Shown here piece by piece: positions 16,229 through 24,289 of a DNA stretch of 64,000 nucleotides (positions within the stretch are counted from its first letter, which is position 1; every line of letters begins with the position of its first letter). The stretch spans positions 1-64,000 of the forward strand of contig NZ_AQUZ01000045.1 in the NCBI RefSeq assembly GCF_000372465.1, in the 5' to 3' direction. The notes beneath the pieces are model-generated. The model saw only the letters and a program-made list of their open reading frames with translations, did no database searches and was not told where the DNA came from. Source of the stretch: Kribbella catacumbae DSM 19601. Its GTDB lineage: Bacteria > Actinomycetota > Actinomycetes > Propionibacteriales > Kribbellaceae. Position numbers and translations under genes: made by a program.

Positions 16229-16336
16229 TTGTGTACCGACCGACAGGAAGTAGTCGACCGTTCGGCCGCGCGCCACGCTCACGCAGGCGGCGGCCGGCCG
16301 CAGAACCGGCACTACTTCCTGTCGGTCGGGACACAA
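16229..16336. repeat. 26-bp inverted repeat with one mismatch, 56-base spacer
   Basis: The arm 16229-16254 (TTGTGTACCGACCGACAGGA followed by AGTAGT) is the reverse complement of 16311-16336 except at one position; the inner 19 bases pair perfectly. No gene or transposase lies between the arms. It could be a strong transcript hairpin or the remains of a small mobile element. Confidence 0.65.
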
Positions 16337-16498
16337 CGCGAACCCCAGACCCATATCCCAACAGGCTCTACAAGGCGCCATCGGCAACAAACCCCGCGAT
16401 CGGCACCCACAACCCGGCGTACCAGGCATGGATGGGTGGTGTCCTGGCAGGCAGGACGGCATAGGCGGTGCGGATGGATCGGGAGGGTCCGGACGCCC

Positions 16499-16570
16499 GT
16501 GCATACCCATCTCCGGCCAGCAAACGCTTCCCACGGTGTGTCGGGGCATCGGCACGAGGTCGTGCGTGCG
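16499..16570 (+). repeat. diverged dispersed repeat, copy A
   Basis: This 72-base stretch shares GTGCATACC, CGCTT, GTGTCGGGG, CGAGG and CGTG blocks in the same order and spacing with 36710-36782. Identity is roughly 70 percent by eye. Both copies lie in gene-free gaps. Confidence 0.45.
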
Positions 16571-16701
16571 CAGCCGTCCGCGGCAAGGCCGCGGCGGCTG
16601 CATGGTCGAGCGCCCGACCAGGTGATTCCGTGCCACTGCCTGCGGGTGACTCCTCGACCTACCGCGGGGCCGCACCAGGCTTCGTCGCCTTGGGCGGAGT
16701 A

Positions 16702-16737
16702 CCCCGAACCGCTTGACCAACTGGCTTTGGGGTTGAC
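16702..16737 (+). repeat. 36-base dispersed repeat, copy 1
   Basis: CCCCGAACCGCTTGACCAAC followed by TGGCTTTGGGGTTGAC. It matches the minus strand of 42417-42452 at 32 of 36 positions and its second half matches 42497-42519. Confidence 0.65.
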
Positions 16738-17226
16738 GCCTGAGAAGGCTCGCGGGGAGCGAGAGATTCTGTGAAGCGATTGTTTTAGATGTGGTATCGA
16801 TCCCATAACCGTTCGGGAACAGAGGTTGCCGAGGGCATCGGGAGATGTTGCCGGGAGCAAATCTGCGGGGCGACGTGCTGATTTCTCGGGGTGGTCCACG
16901 GATTGTTTCGGGGGTTTGAAAGGTTTGGAAAAACTTGCAGGTGTGCTCATCTTGACGCATGGGGTGAGGGCTCGGTTACGGTTTGTGAAGTAGCGGTCGA
17001 GACGGTGGGACACAGGGGCGAACTGGGCGCCGGCAGTCTGTGGTCCGACCCGAGCCCTGGGGGGCTGTCGGCCGATCGATCCAGCTGAGCTGGTCGAACA
17101 ATCCATCGAACGGGTGCCGCGTGCACCTGTGCCCGAACCCGCGCCGGCCCACCCGCCGGCCGGACTCGCCTGCCCGAAATGGGTTGGCGCGACACAGTGA
17201 ACCGCGAACGAATGGTGGTGGGTAGT

Positions 17227-18648
17227 GTGACTTTGACCGAGCCGGCCTCGTCGAATGTCGACGCCAATGGGCAGCGTCCGCAGCTGAGCCTGGGCACCGC
17301 GGCAGCGCGCAATCTGGCGACGACGACCAAGTCCGAGCCGCAGATGCAGGGCATCACTTCACGCTGGTTGCTGAAGCTGCTGCCGTGGGTGGAAGCCAAG
17401 GGTGGGGCCTACCGGGTGAACCGCCGGCTCAGTTACGCCGTCGGTGACGGGCGGGTCACCTTCACCACCACGGGATCCGAAGTACGGGTGATTCCACAGG
17501 AGCTTTGCGAGCTCGCGCTCCTGCGCAGCTATGACGACGTCGAGGTGCTGTCCGCGCTCGCGGATCGCTTTGTGCAGCAGGAGTTCCAGCCCGGCGACGT
17601 GATCGTGGAGCGCGGCCGGCCGGCGGACCAGATCTGCCTGATCGCCCACGGCAAGGTGAACAAGATCGGCGCCGGCAAGTACGGCGACGAGGCGGTGCTG
17701 GAAACCCTCGCGGACGGCGATCACTTCACCTACCGGGCGATCCTGGAGTCCGACGACTTCTGGGAGTACACCGTCAAGGCGATCACGCCGTGCACGTTGC
17801 TCAGCCTTTCGCAGGAGTCCTTCGAGGAACTCGTCGGTCAGGCCGACAGCCTGCGCCAGCACATCGAGCACTTCCGCAACAGCCCTGAGCGCTCCGAGAA
17901 CGAGTTCGGTGAGGCGGCCATCGAGATGGCGGCCGGCCACGCGGGGGAGTCCGACCTGCCCGGAACGTACGTCGACTACGAGACGACGCCGCGCGAGTAC
18001 GAGCTGAGCGTCGCCCAGACCGTACTGCGGGTGCACAGCCGCGTCGCGGATCTCTACAACCACCCGATGGACCAGACCGAGCAGCAGCTCCGGCTGACCA
18101 TCGAGGCGCTGCGCGAGCGGCAAGAGCACGAGATGGTCAACAACCGCGACTTCGGCCTGCTGCACAACGCGGATCTGAGCATGCGGATCCCGACCCGCAG
18201 CGGCCCGCCGACCCCCGGCGACCTGGACGAGCTGCTCAGCCTGGTGTGGAAGGAGCCCGCGTTCTTCCTGGCCCACCCGCGCTCGATCGCGGCGTTCGGG
18301 CGGGAGTGCACGAAGGCCGGCATCTACCCCGACAGCATCGATGTCGGCGGTCACCGGCTGCCGGCCTGGCGTGGCGTACCGATCTTCCCGTGCAACAAGC
18401 TCGGGATCAGCGAAACCCGGACCAGCTCGATCATGTTGATGCGGACCGGTGAGGACAGCCAGGGCGTGATCGGCCTGCACCAGACCGGCCTGCCGGACGA
18501 ATACGAGCCGGGGCTGTCGGTGCGGTTCATGAACATCAGCGAGAAGGCGATCATCAACTACCTGGTCAGCGCCTACTACTCGACCGCCGTCCTGGTCCCC
18601 GACGCACTCGGCATCCTCGAAGGCGTCGAAATCGGGCGAGAAGGCTAG
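17227..18648 (+). CDS. family 2B encapsulin nanocompartment shell protein (first of two)
   Basis: A 473-residue shell protein. The conserved opening is SLGTAAARNLATTTKSEPQM and GITSRWLLKLLPWVEAKGG; residues about 105-210 form a cyclic-nucleotide-binding-like domain (LADRFVQQEFQPGDVIVERG, LIAHGKVNKIGAGKYGDEAV) inserted in an HK97-type capsid fold, and the rest holds the diagnostic PREYELSVAQT, QTEQQLRLTIEALRERQE, NNRDFGLLHNAD and AHPRSIAAFGRECTKAG. Such proteins were long called Crp-like regulators near 2-methylisoborneol synthase genes; they assemble into protein shells. GTG at 17227 is preferred by comparison with the second shell; ATGs at 17212 or 17179 are possible. It ends 4 bases before the geosmin synthase gene. 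Confidence 0.9.
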   Translation: MTLTEPASSNVDANGQRPQLSLGTAAARNLATTTKSEPQMQGITSRWLLKLLPWVEAKGGAYRVNRRLSYAVGDGRVTFTTTGSEVRVIPQELCELALLRSYDDVEVLSALADRFVQQEFQPGDVIVERGRPADQICLIAHGKVNKIGAGKYGDEAVLETLADGDHFTYRAILESDDFWEYTVKAITPCTLLSLSQESFEELVGQADSLRQHIEHFRNSPERSENEFGEAAIEMAAGHAGESDLPGTYVDYETTPREYELSVAQTVLRVHSRVADLYNHPMDQTEQQLRLTIEALRERQEHEMVNNRDFGLLHNADLSMRIPTRSGPPTPGDLDELLSLVWKEPAFFLAHPRSIAAFGRECTKAGIYPDSIDVGGHRLPAWRGVPIFPCNKLGISETRTSSIMLMRTGEDSQGVIGLHQTGLPDEYEPGLSVRFMNISEKAIINYLVSAYYSTAVLVPDALGILEGVEIGREG

Positions 18649-18652
18649 CCCC

Positions 18653-20893
18653 GTGGCGCAGCAGCCCTACCAGCTGCCCGACTTCTATGTGCCCTACCCG
18701 GCCAGGATCAACCCGAACCTGGAGGGAGCCCGGGCGCACAGCAAGGCCTGGGCCTATGAGTTCGACATGATCGGCGTTCCCCAGCAGGGCAAGGAGATCT
18801 GGGACGAGCACGACTTCGACTCCCACGACTACGCGCTGCTGTGCTCCTACACGCATCCTGACGCCACCGGTCCGGCGCTTGATCTGGTGACGGACTGGTA
18901 TGTCTGGGTCTTCTACTTCGACGATCACTTCCTCGAGCTGTTCAAGAAGACGCAGGACATGGCCGGCGCGAAGGCGTACCTGGATCGGCTGCCCCTGTTC
19001 ATGCCGGTCGAAGGCCCGATCACGGAAATCCCGCAGAACCCGGTGGAACGCGGTCTCGTGGATCTGTGGAACCGCACCGTGCCGTCGATGTCACCTGGCT
19101 GGCGGCGGCGGTTCATCGGTACCACCGAGGCGCTGCTCGCCGAGTCGTTGTGGGAGCTGACCAACATCAGCGCCGGCCGCATCGCCAATCCGATCGAGTA
19201 CGTCGAGATGCGTCGCAAGGTCGGCGGTGCGCCGTGGTCGGCGAACCTGGTCGAGTACGCCGTCAACGCGGAGGTGCCGACCGCGATCGCCGGGACGCGC
19301 CCGATGCAGGTGCTCAGCGACACGTTCTCCGACAGTGTCCATCTGCGCAACGACCTGTTCTCCTACCAGCGCGAGGTGGAGACCGAGGGCGAGGTCAACA
19401 ACGGCGTACTCGTCGTAGAGCGCTTTCTCGGGTGCAGCCCGCAGGAGGCCGCTGAGCGGGTCAACGACATCCTCACCTCGCGTCTGCACCAGTTCGAGAA
19501 CACCGCGGTCACCGAGATCCCGCCGTTGCTGGCGGAACACCAGGTCGACCCGCAAGGCCAACTCGACGTACTGAACTACGTGAAAGGCCTGCAGGACTGG
19601 CAATCCGGCGGTCATGAGTGGCACCTGCGGTCCAGCCGCTACATGAACAACGGTGGCAAAGCAGCACTCGGAGGACCAACCGGCCTCGGTACATCTGCCG
19701 CGCGCATCCTCTCGTCCTTGGTGGCAACGGCGCCACTGCGGATCAGGAGCCACAGCTTCGTGCCACACCAGCCAGTGGGGGAGACCCCGCTGCCGGACAT
19801 CTACATGCCGTACTCCGCCAAGAGCAGCCCGCATCTCGACGACTCGCGGGCTCACGTGCGGGAGTGGTGCGCGCAGATGGGCATGCTCGACGGCACTGTC
19901 TGGGATGCCCGCGCGCTGGAAGCAAACGATCTCCCCTTGTGTGCGTCGGGACTCCATCCCGACGCAACTCTTGAAGCGCTGAACCTGTCTTCGGACTGGC
20001 TGGCCTGGGGGACGTACGCCGACGACTACTACCCGGTCGTCTTCGGCCGGACCCGGGACATGGCCGGGGCGAAGGCGACCACCAAGAGGTTGTCCGAGCT
20101 CATGCCCGTCGACGGGCCGGCGACGCTGGTTCCGGTCACGGCGCTGGAGCGGAGTCTGGCCGATCTGTGGATCAGGACGGCCGGCCCGATGTCCCTAGAT
20201 CATCGCCGGGACTTCAAGGCGGCCGTCGACACGATGACGCAGAGCTGGCTGTGGGAGCTGGCCAACCAGTTCCAGAACCGGATCCCCGATCCGGTCGACT
20301 ACATCGAGATGCGCCGGCGGACCTTCGGGTCGGACCTCACGATGAGCCTGTGCCGGATCGGGCACGGTCGCACGGTGCCGCCGGAGATCTACCGGTCCCG
20401 GCCGATCCGGGCGATGGAGAATGCCGCCGCCGACTATGCCGCCCTGCTGAACGACGTCTTCTCGTACCAGAAGGAGATCCAGTTCGAGGGCGAGTTCCAC
20501 AACGCGGTGATGGTCGTGCAGAACTTCCTCGGCTGCGACCGGGACCAGGCGCTCGGGCTGGTGAACGACCTGATGACGGCGCGGATGGAGCAGTTCGAGC
20601 AGTTGGTGGCGGTCGACCTGCCGACGCTGTTCACCGACTTCGGTCTCGACGACGACGTCCGGCGCACGCTCACCGGCTACGCCGAGGAGCTGCAGAACTG
20701 GATGTCCGGCATCCTCGCCTGGCATGCCGGCTGCCATCGCTACCGGGAAGCGGATCTGCTGGAACGGGCTGCTCAGCCCGTCACCCGGCCGGTGGCCGTC
20801 TTGGGTGGTCCTTCCGGATTGGGTACCTCGGCCGCGCGTCTCCCTAGACCCAGGCAACTCGTTGGTGCGCAGAGATTGGACGGTGCATTGTGA
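18653..20893 (+). CDS. geosmin synthase (two-domain germacradienol/geosmin synthase)
   Basis: A 746-residue class I terpene cyclase with two alpha domains. The N-terminal domain (MAQQPYQLPDFYVPYPARIN) has the metal-binding DDHFLE at 90-95 and NDLFSYQRE at 233-241; in this family it turns farnesyl diphosphate into germacradienol. The C-terminal domain (from about 382, LPDIYMPYSA) has DDYYP at 457-461 and NDVFSYQKE at 600-608 and makes geosmin. Both metal sites look intact. The linker (339-351) and the C-terminus (717-729) carry nearly identical LGGP(T/S)GLGTSAAR motifs. GTG start with GAAGG 9 bases upstream. The stop overlaps the second shell gene by four bases, so cargo and shells are made from one transcript. 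Confidence 0.95.
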   Translation: MAQQPYQLPDFYVPYPARINPNLEGARAHSKAWAYEFDMIGVPQQGKEIWDEHDFDSHDYALLCSYTHPDATGPALDLVTDWYVWVFYFDDHFLELFKKTQDMAGAKAYLDRLPLFMPVEGPITEIPQNPVERGLVDLWNRTVPSMSPGWRRRFIGTTEALLAESLWELTNISAGRIANPIEYVEMRRKVGGAPWSANLVEYAVNAEVPTAIAGTRPMQVLSDTFSDSVHLRNDLFSYQREVETEGEVNNGVLVVERFLGCSPQEAAERVNDILTSRLHQFENTAVTEIPPLLAEHQVDPQGQLDVLNYVKGLQDWQSGGHEWHLRSSRYMNNGGKAALGGPTGLGTSAARILSSLVATAPLRIRSHSFVPHQPVGETPLPDIYMPYSAKSSPHLDDSRAHVREWCAQMGMLDGTVWDARALEANDLPLCASGLHPDATLEALNLSSDWLAWGTYADDYYPVVFGRTRDMAGAKATTKRLSELMPVDGPATLVPVTALERSLADLWIRTAGPMSLDHRRDFKAAVDTMTQSWLWELANQFQNRIPDPVDYIEMRRRTFGSDLTMSLCRIGHGRTVPPEIYRSRPIRAMENAAADYAALLNDVFSYQKEIQFEGEFHNAVMVVQNFLGCDRDQALGLVNDLMTARMEQFEQLVAVDLPTLFTDFGLDDDVRRTLTGYAEELQNWMSGILAWHAGCHRYREADLLERAAQPVTRPVAVLGGPSGLGTSAARLPRPRQLVGAQRLDGAL

Positions 20894-22278
20894 CGGCGAT
20901 CGATCAGGACAAGCCTCAGCTGAGTCTTGGAACCGAGGCCGCCAGGCAGCTGGCGAGCACCACCAAGTCCGTACCGCAGATGCAGGGCATCTCGCCACGG
21001 TGGTTGCTCAAAATGCTGCCCTGGGTGGAGACCCAGGGCGGTGTCTACCGGGTCAACCGCCGGACCAGCTTCGCGGTCGGTGACGGCCGGCTGAGCTTCT
21101 CGGCCACGGGTGCGGAGGTCCGGGTGATCCCGGCCGAGCTGACCGAGCTGCCGCCGCTGCGCGACTTCGCCGACGACGAGGTGCTGACCGCGTTGGCGGA
21201 CCGGTTCTACCAGCAGGAGTACCAGCCGGGCGAGGTCGTCGCGGAGTTCGGCAGCCGGGTCGACGACGTAGTACTGGTTGCCCACGGCAAGATCAGCAAG
21301 ATCGGCATCGGCCAGTACGGCGACGGCACCGATCTCGGGACCGTTGCCGATGGCGACTATCTCGGCGAAGGCCTGCTGACCGAGCCGCCGGAGAACCTGT
21401 GGGAGTTCACCGCCAAGGCGCTGACCCGGTGCACGGTGCTGAAGCTTCACCGCAACGACTTCAACAATCTGCTGGAGCAGTCCGAGACGTTGCGGCAGCA
21501 GCTGGACGACTTCCGGCAGCGTCCACAGCGGGCGCAGAACAAGAACGGCGAGGCGGCGATCGAGGTCGCGTCCGGGCATGCCGGCGAGGACGAGCTGCCC
21601 GGCACCTTCGTGGACTACGACCCGGCGCCCCGCGAGTACGAGTTGAGCGTGGCGCAGACGATCCTGCGGGTTCAGACCAGGGTCGCGGATCTCTACAACC
21701 AGCCGATGAATCAGACCGAGCAGCAGCTCCGGCTGACCATCGAGGCGCTGCGGGAGCGGCAGGAGTCCGAGCTGATCAACAACCGGGACTTCGGCCTGCT
21801 GCACAACGCGGACTTCCAGCAGTGCATCTACACCCGGACCGGCCCGCCGACCCCGGACGACTTCGACGAGTTGCTGACCCGGCGCCGCAAGCCGCGGTTG
21901 CTGCTCGCCCATCCGCGCGCCATCGCGGCCTTCGGCCGGGAGTGCACGCGCCGGCACATCCTTCCCGAGACGGTCGAGGTCGAGGGCAAGCGCGTGCAGG
22001 CGTGGCGCGGAGTACCGCTGCTGCCCTGCAACAAGATTCCGATCTCGAACACCAACACCACCTCGGTGCTGGTCCTGCGAACGGGGCTCGAGGACGAAGG
22101 TGTCGTCGGGCTGCGGCAGACCGGCCTGCCGGACGAGGTCGAGCCCGGCCTGAACGCCCGTTTCATGGGGATCAGCGACAAGGCCGTCACCTCGTACCTG
22201 GTCAGCACCTATCACTCGGTGGCCGTGCTCGTCCCGGACGCGCTCGGCGTTCTGGAAAACGTCGAACTCGGTGGATGA
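20890..22278 (+). CDS. family 2B encapsulin nanocompartment shell protein (second of two)
   Basis: A 462-residue paralogue of the first shell protein, colinear over its whole length. It opens with PQLSLGTEAARQLASTTKS, has a CNB-like insertion at about 97-204 (LADRFYQQEYQPGEVVAEFG, VLVAHGKISKIGIGQYGDGT) and the same shell blocks (PREYELSVAQT, QTEQQLRLTIEALRERQE, NNRDFGLLHNADF, AHPRAIAAFGRECTRRH). The CNB cassette keeps LGEGLL, but the Arg that binds cyclic-nucleotide phosphate is absent (PPENLWEFTAKA). GTG start overlaps the geosmin synthase stop (GTGA), implying coupled translation. It could form a mixed shell with the first protein or a separate one. Confidence 0.9.
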   Translation: MTAIDQDKPQLSLGTEAARQLASTTKSVPQMQGISPRWLLKMLPWVETQGGVYRVNRRTSFAVGDGRLSFSATGAEVRVIPAELTELPPLRDFADDEVLTALADRFYQQEYQPGEVVAEFGSRVDDVVLVAHGKISKIGIGQYGDGTDLGTVADGDYLGEGLLTEPPENLWEFTAKALTRCTVLKLHRNDFNNLLEQSETLRQQLDDFRQRPQRAQNKNGEAAIEVASGHAGEDELPGTFVDYDPAPREYELSVAQTILRVQTRVADLYNQPMNQTEQQLRLTIEALRERQESELINNRDFGLLHNADFQQCIYTRTGPPTPDDFDELLTRRRKPRLLLAHPRAIAAFGRECTRRHILPETVEVEGKRVQAWRGVPLLPCNKIPISNTNTTSVLVLRTGLEDEGVVGLRQTGLPDEVEPGLNARFMGISDKAVTSYLVSTYHSVAVLVPDALGVLENVELGG

Positions 22279-22289
22279 GGAGCAATGTC

Positions 22290-23342
22290 ATGTCCACTCT
22301 CCAAGAGGCGAGTCAAGCAGCGGGTGCCGGTCGTTCCGCCCAGGAACTCCTGGCCTGGAGCCGCGACCAGGTCGAACCGGCTCTGCGGGCGGCCGTCGGA
22401 AGCATGCCGTTGGCAACCCAACGGATCACCAACTACCACTTCGGTTGGGAGGACGAGGAGGGAGTTCCAGTCCACGCGGATGGCGGCAAGGCACTCCGCC
22501 CGGCACTGGTTCTGCTAGCTGCTCAAGCCACCGGCGGTACTGCGGAAGCCGGGGTACCCGCAGCGGTAGCGGTGGAGCTGGTGCACAACTTCTCGCTCCT
22601 GCACGACGATGTGATGGACTGCGACCTGACCCGGCGGCACCGTGCCACGGCCTGGTCCGTCTTCGGTCTGGGCCCGGCGATCCTGGCCGGTGACGCGCTG
22701 CTCAGCCTGGCGTTCGAAGTACTGGTTGACAGCGGCAACCATCGGGCGGACCAAGCGTCCAGGATGCTCGGCGCCGCCGTGCAGGAGCTGGTCGACGGGC
22801 AACTGGCCGACTCGCATTTCGAGACTCGCAACGATGTCGTGTTGTCCGAGTGCGTCCGGATGGCTCAGCTCAAGACGGGCGCGTTGCTGGGGTGCTCGAC
22901 GGCACTCGGTGCACTCTTCGGCGGCGGCACGTCCGAGCAGGTCGACCACCTGCGGCTGTACGGCGAGGATCTAGGGCTCGCCTACCAGTACGTCGACGAT
23001 CTGCTGGGGATCTGGGGAGACCCCAAGGTCACCGGGAAGCCGGTCCACTCGGACCTGCGCCGGCGGAAGAAGTCGCTGCCCGCGGTGTCGGCACTTACAT
23101 CGGGCACTGATGCCGGTCGCGAGCTGGCGACGCTGTATCAGCGCAAGGAGGATCTGTCCGACGACGAACTGGCGTACGCGGCGGACCTGATCGAGACGAC
23201 CGGAGCGCGCGAGCAGAGCCAGTTGCAGGCCGACGCGTTGCTGACTTCCGCACTGGGAGAACTGGCGTCAGCCCGTGCGCTCGAACCGGCCGCGGCCGAA
23301 TTGGAGCAATTGGCCCGGCTGGCCACTCGCCGTGATCGCTGA
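22290..23342 (+). CDS. polyprenyl diphosphate synthase (E-isoprenyl, C15/C20)
   Basis: A 350-residue trans-prenyltransferase. The substrate-binding GGKALRPALVLLA stretch is followed by the first aspartate motif LLHDDVMD (DDVMD at 106-110), and the second motif DDLLGIWGD lies at 236-244 after YQYV. The first motif has no two-residue insertion and a Phe five positions before it, which limits chain length; the product should be farnesyl or geranylgeranyl diphosphate, and the geosmin synthase next to it needs farnesyl diphosphate. GAGGAG lies 7 bases before the ATG at 22290, 11 bases after the shell gene. The N-terminal 20 residues (Ala/Gly/Ser-rich) could be flexible. Confidence 0.92.
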   Translation: MSTLQEASQAAGAGRSAQELLAWSRDQVEPALRAAVGSMPLATQRITNYHFGWEDEEGVPVHADGGKALRPALVLLAAQATGGTAEAGVPAAVAVELVHNFSLLHDDVMDCDLTRRHRATAWSVFGLGPAILAGDALLSLAFEVLVDSGNHRADQASRMLGAAVQELVDGQLADSHFETRNDVVLSECVRMAQLKTGALLGCSTALGALFGGGTSEQVDHLRLYGEDLGLAYQYVDDLLGIWGDPKVTGKPVHSDLRRRKKSLPAVSALTSGTDAGRELATLYQRKEDLSDDELAYAADLIETTGAREQSQLQADALLTSALGELASARALEPAAAELEQLARLATRRDR

Positions 23343-23353
23343 AGGGGGGAACG

Positions 23354-24289
23354 ATGACGACACGCACCATCCTGCTGGCTTCGCCACGCTCGTTCTGCGC
23401 GGGTGTGGAGCGGGCCATCGAAGTGGTCGAGCAGTTGCTCGCCCAGCGCAGCCATCCGATCTATGTGCGCAAGCAGATCGTGCACAACACCCATGTGGTC
23501 GCCGATCTGGAGAACCGCGGCGCCGTCTTCGTCGACGAGCTGGACGCCGTACCGGACGGGGCCACCGTCGTCTTCTCGGCGCACGGAGTATCCCCGGCGG
23601 TCCGTGATGAGGCGGATCGCCGGGGTCTGGACGTGATCGACGCGACCTGCCCACTCGTCACCAAGGTGCACGCCGAGGCACGCCGGTACGCCGCTCGCGG
23701 GGACACCGTGATCCTGATCGGGCACGCGGGACATGAAGAGGTCGAGGGGACGATGGGGGAGGCCCTGGAGCAGACCCTGCTGGTGGAGACCGTCGAGGAC
23801 GTCGCGCGGCTGGAGGTCGAGGATCCGACCCGCGTCTCGTACCTGACCCAGACCACGCTGGCGGTGGACGAGACGACGGCCATCTTGGATGCCTTGCGCA
23901 ACAAGTTCCGTGGGCTCAGAGGGCCTTCCGAAGCCGACATCTGTTACGCCACGACCAATCGGCAGGAAGCGCTCGCGGCAATCGCGGCGGAGTCCGACCT
24001 GGTCCTGGTGGTCGGCTCGACCAACTCGTCCAACTCGCGCCGGCTGGTAGAACTCGCCCACAAGCACGGCACCCCGGCGTACCTGATCGATGACGCGTCG
24101 GGAGTCGAAGTCGACTGGCTTGCCGGGGTGCGCGTCATCGGGCTGACGGCCGGCGCGTCGGCGCCACCGCGTTTGGTGGACGGAGTGATCGACTGGCTGC
24201 GGGAGTTCGGTCCGGTCGACGTGGTCGAACGAGAGATCACCCGGGAGACGATCCACTTCACCCTGCCGTCGGCGGTGAGGCGAGCATGA
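23354..24289 (+). CDS. ispH: 4-hydroxy-3-methylbut-2-enyl diphosphate reductase (IspH/LytB)
   Basis: A 311-residue iron-sulphur enzyme of the last MEP-pathway step, giving isopentenyl and dimethylallyl diphosphate. The three cluster cysteines are present: C15 in PRSFCAGVERA, C99 in DATCPLVTKVH and C197 in ADICYATTNRQ. Active-site pieces HGVSP, GHAGHEEVEGTMGE, TQTTL and SSNSRRL are also seen, so the enzyme should be active. It lies 11 bases after the prenyl synthase gene, with GAAGGGGGGAACG before the ATG, and overlaps ispG by four bases. A housekeeping copy probably exists elsewhere, which would make this an operon-dedicated copy; that is inference. Confidence 0.96.
   Translation: MTTRTILLASPRSFCAGVERAIEVVEQLLAQRSHPIYVRKQIVHNTHVVADLENRGAVFVDELDAVPDGATVVFSAHGVSPAVRDEADRRGLDVIDATCPLVTKVHAEARRYAARGDTVILIGHAGHEEVEGTMGEALEQTLLVETVEDVARLEVEDPTRVSYLTQTTLAVDETTAILDALRNKFRGLRGPSEADICYATTNRQEALAAIAAESDLVLVVGSTNSSNSRRLVELAHKHGTPAYLIDDASGVEVDWLAGVRVIGLTAGASAPPRLVDGVIDWLREFGPVDVVEREITRETIHFTLPSAVRRA

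Larger units (their letters stand above)
15852..17226. other. gene-free, repeat-rich interval before the encapsulin/geosmin operon
   Basis: About 1.4 kb without a credible gene: frames are open on both strands, but their products are Arg/Pro/Ser-rich and lack ribosome sites or family features. It holds two tandem 55-63 base repeat units (15965-16082), a 26-base inverted repeat (16229-16336), a diverged copy of a repeat also found near 36.7 kb (16499-16570) and a 36-base repeat shared with the 42.4-kb gap (16702-16737). From about 16770 to 16990 the sequence is clearly less GC-rich, as expected of a promoter region for the downstream operon, but no convincing -35/-10 pair was identified. Confidence 0.6.

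Noticed and set aside
16013..17106. Several 200-260 codon frames on both strands in the 16-kb gap
   Set aside because: Products are Arg/Pro/Ser-rich, mutually overlapping, cross the inverted repeats and lack ribosome sites; no homologous domain is recognisable.
17227..18648. Crp/Fnr-type transcription regulator, the older label for this family
   Set aside because: There is no C-terminal helix-turn-helix; the region after the CNB-like domain is the shell fold with conserved encapsulin blocks.
17227..22278. HK97-fold proteins as evidence of a prophage
   Set aside because: There is no terminase, portal, protease or tail gene, and the two proteins match the encapsulin 2B type with a CNB insertion next to terpenoid enzymes.
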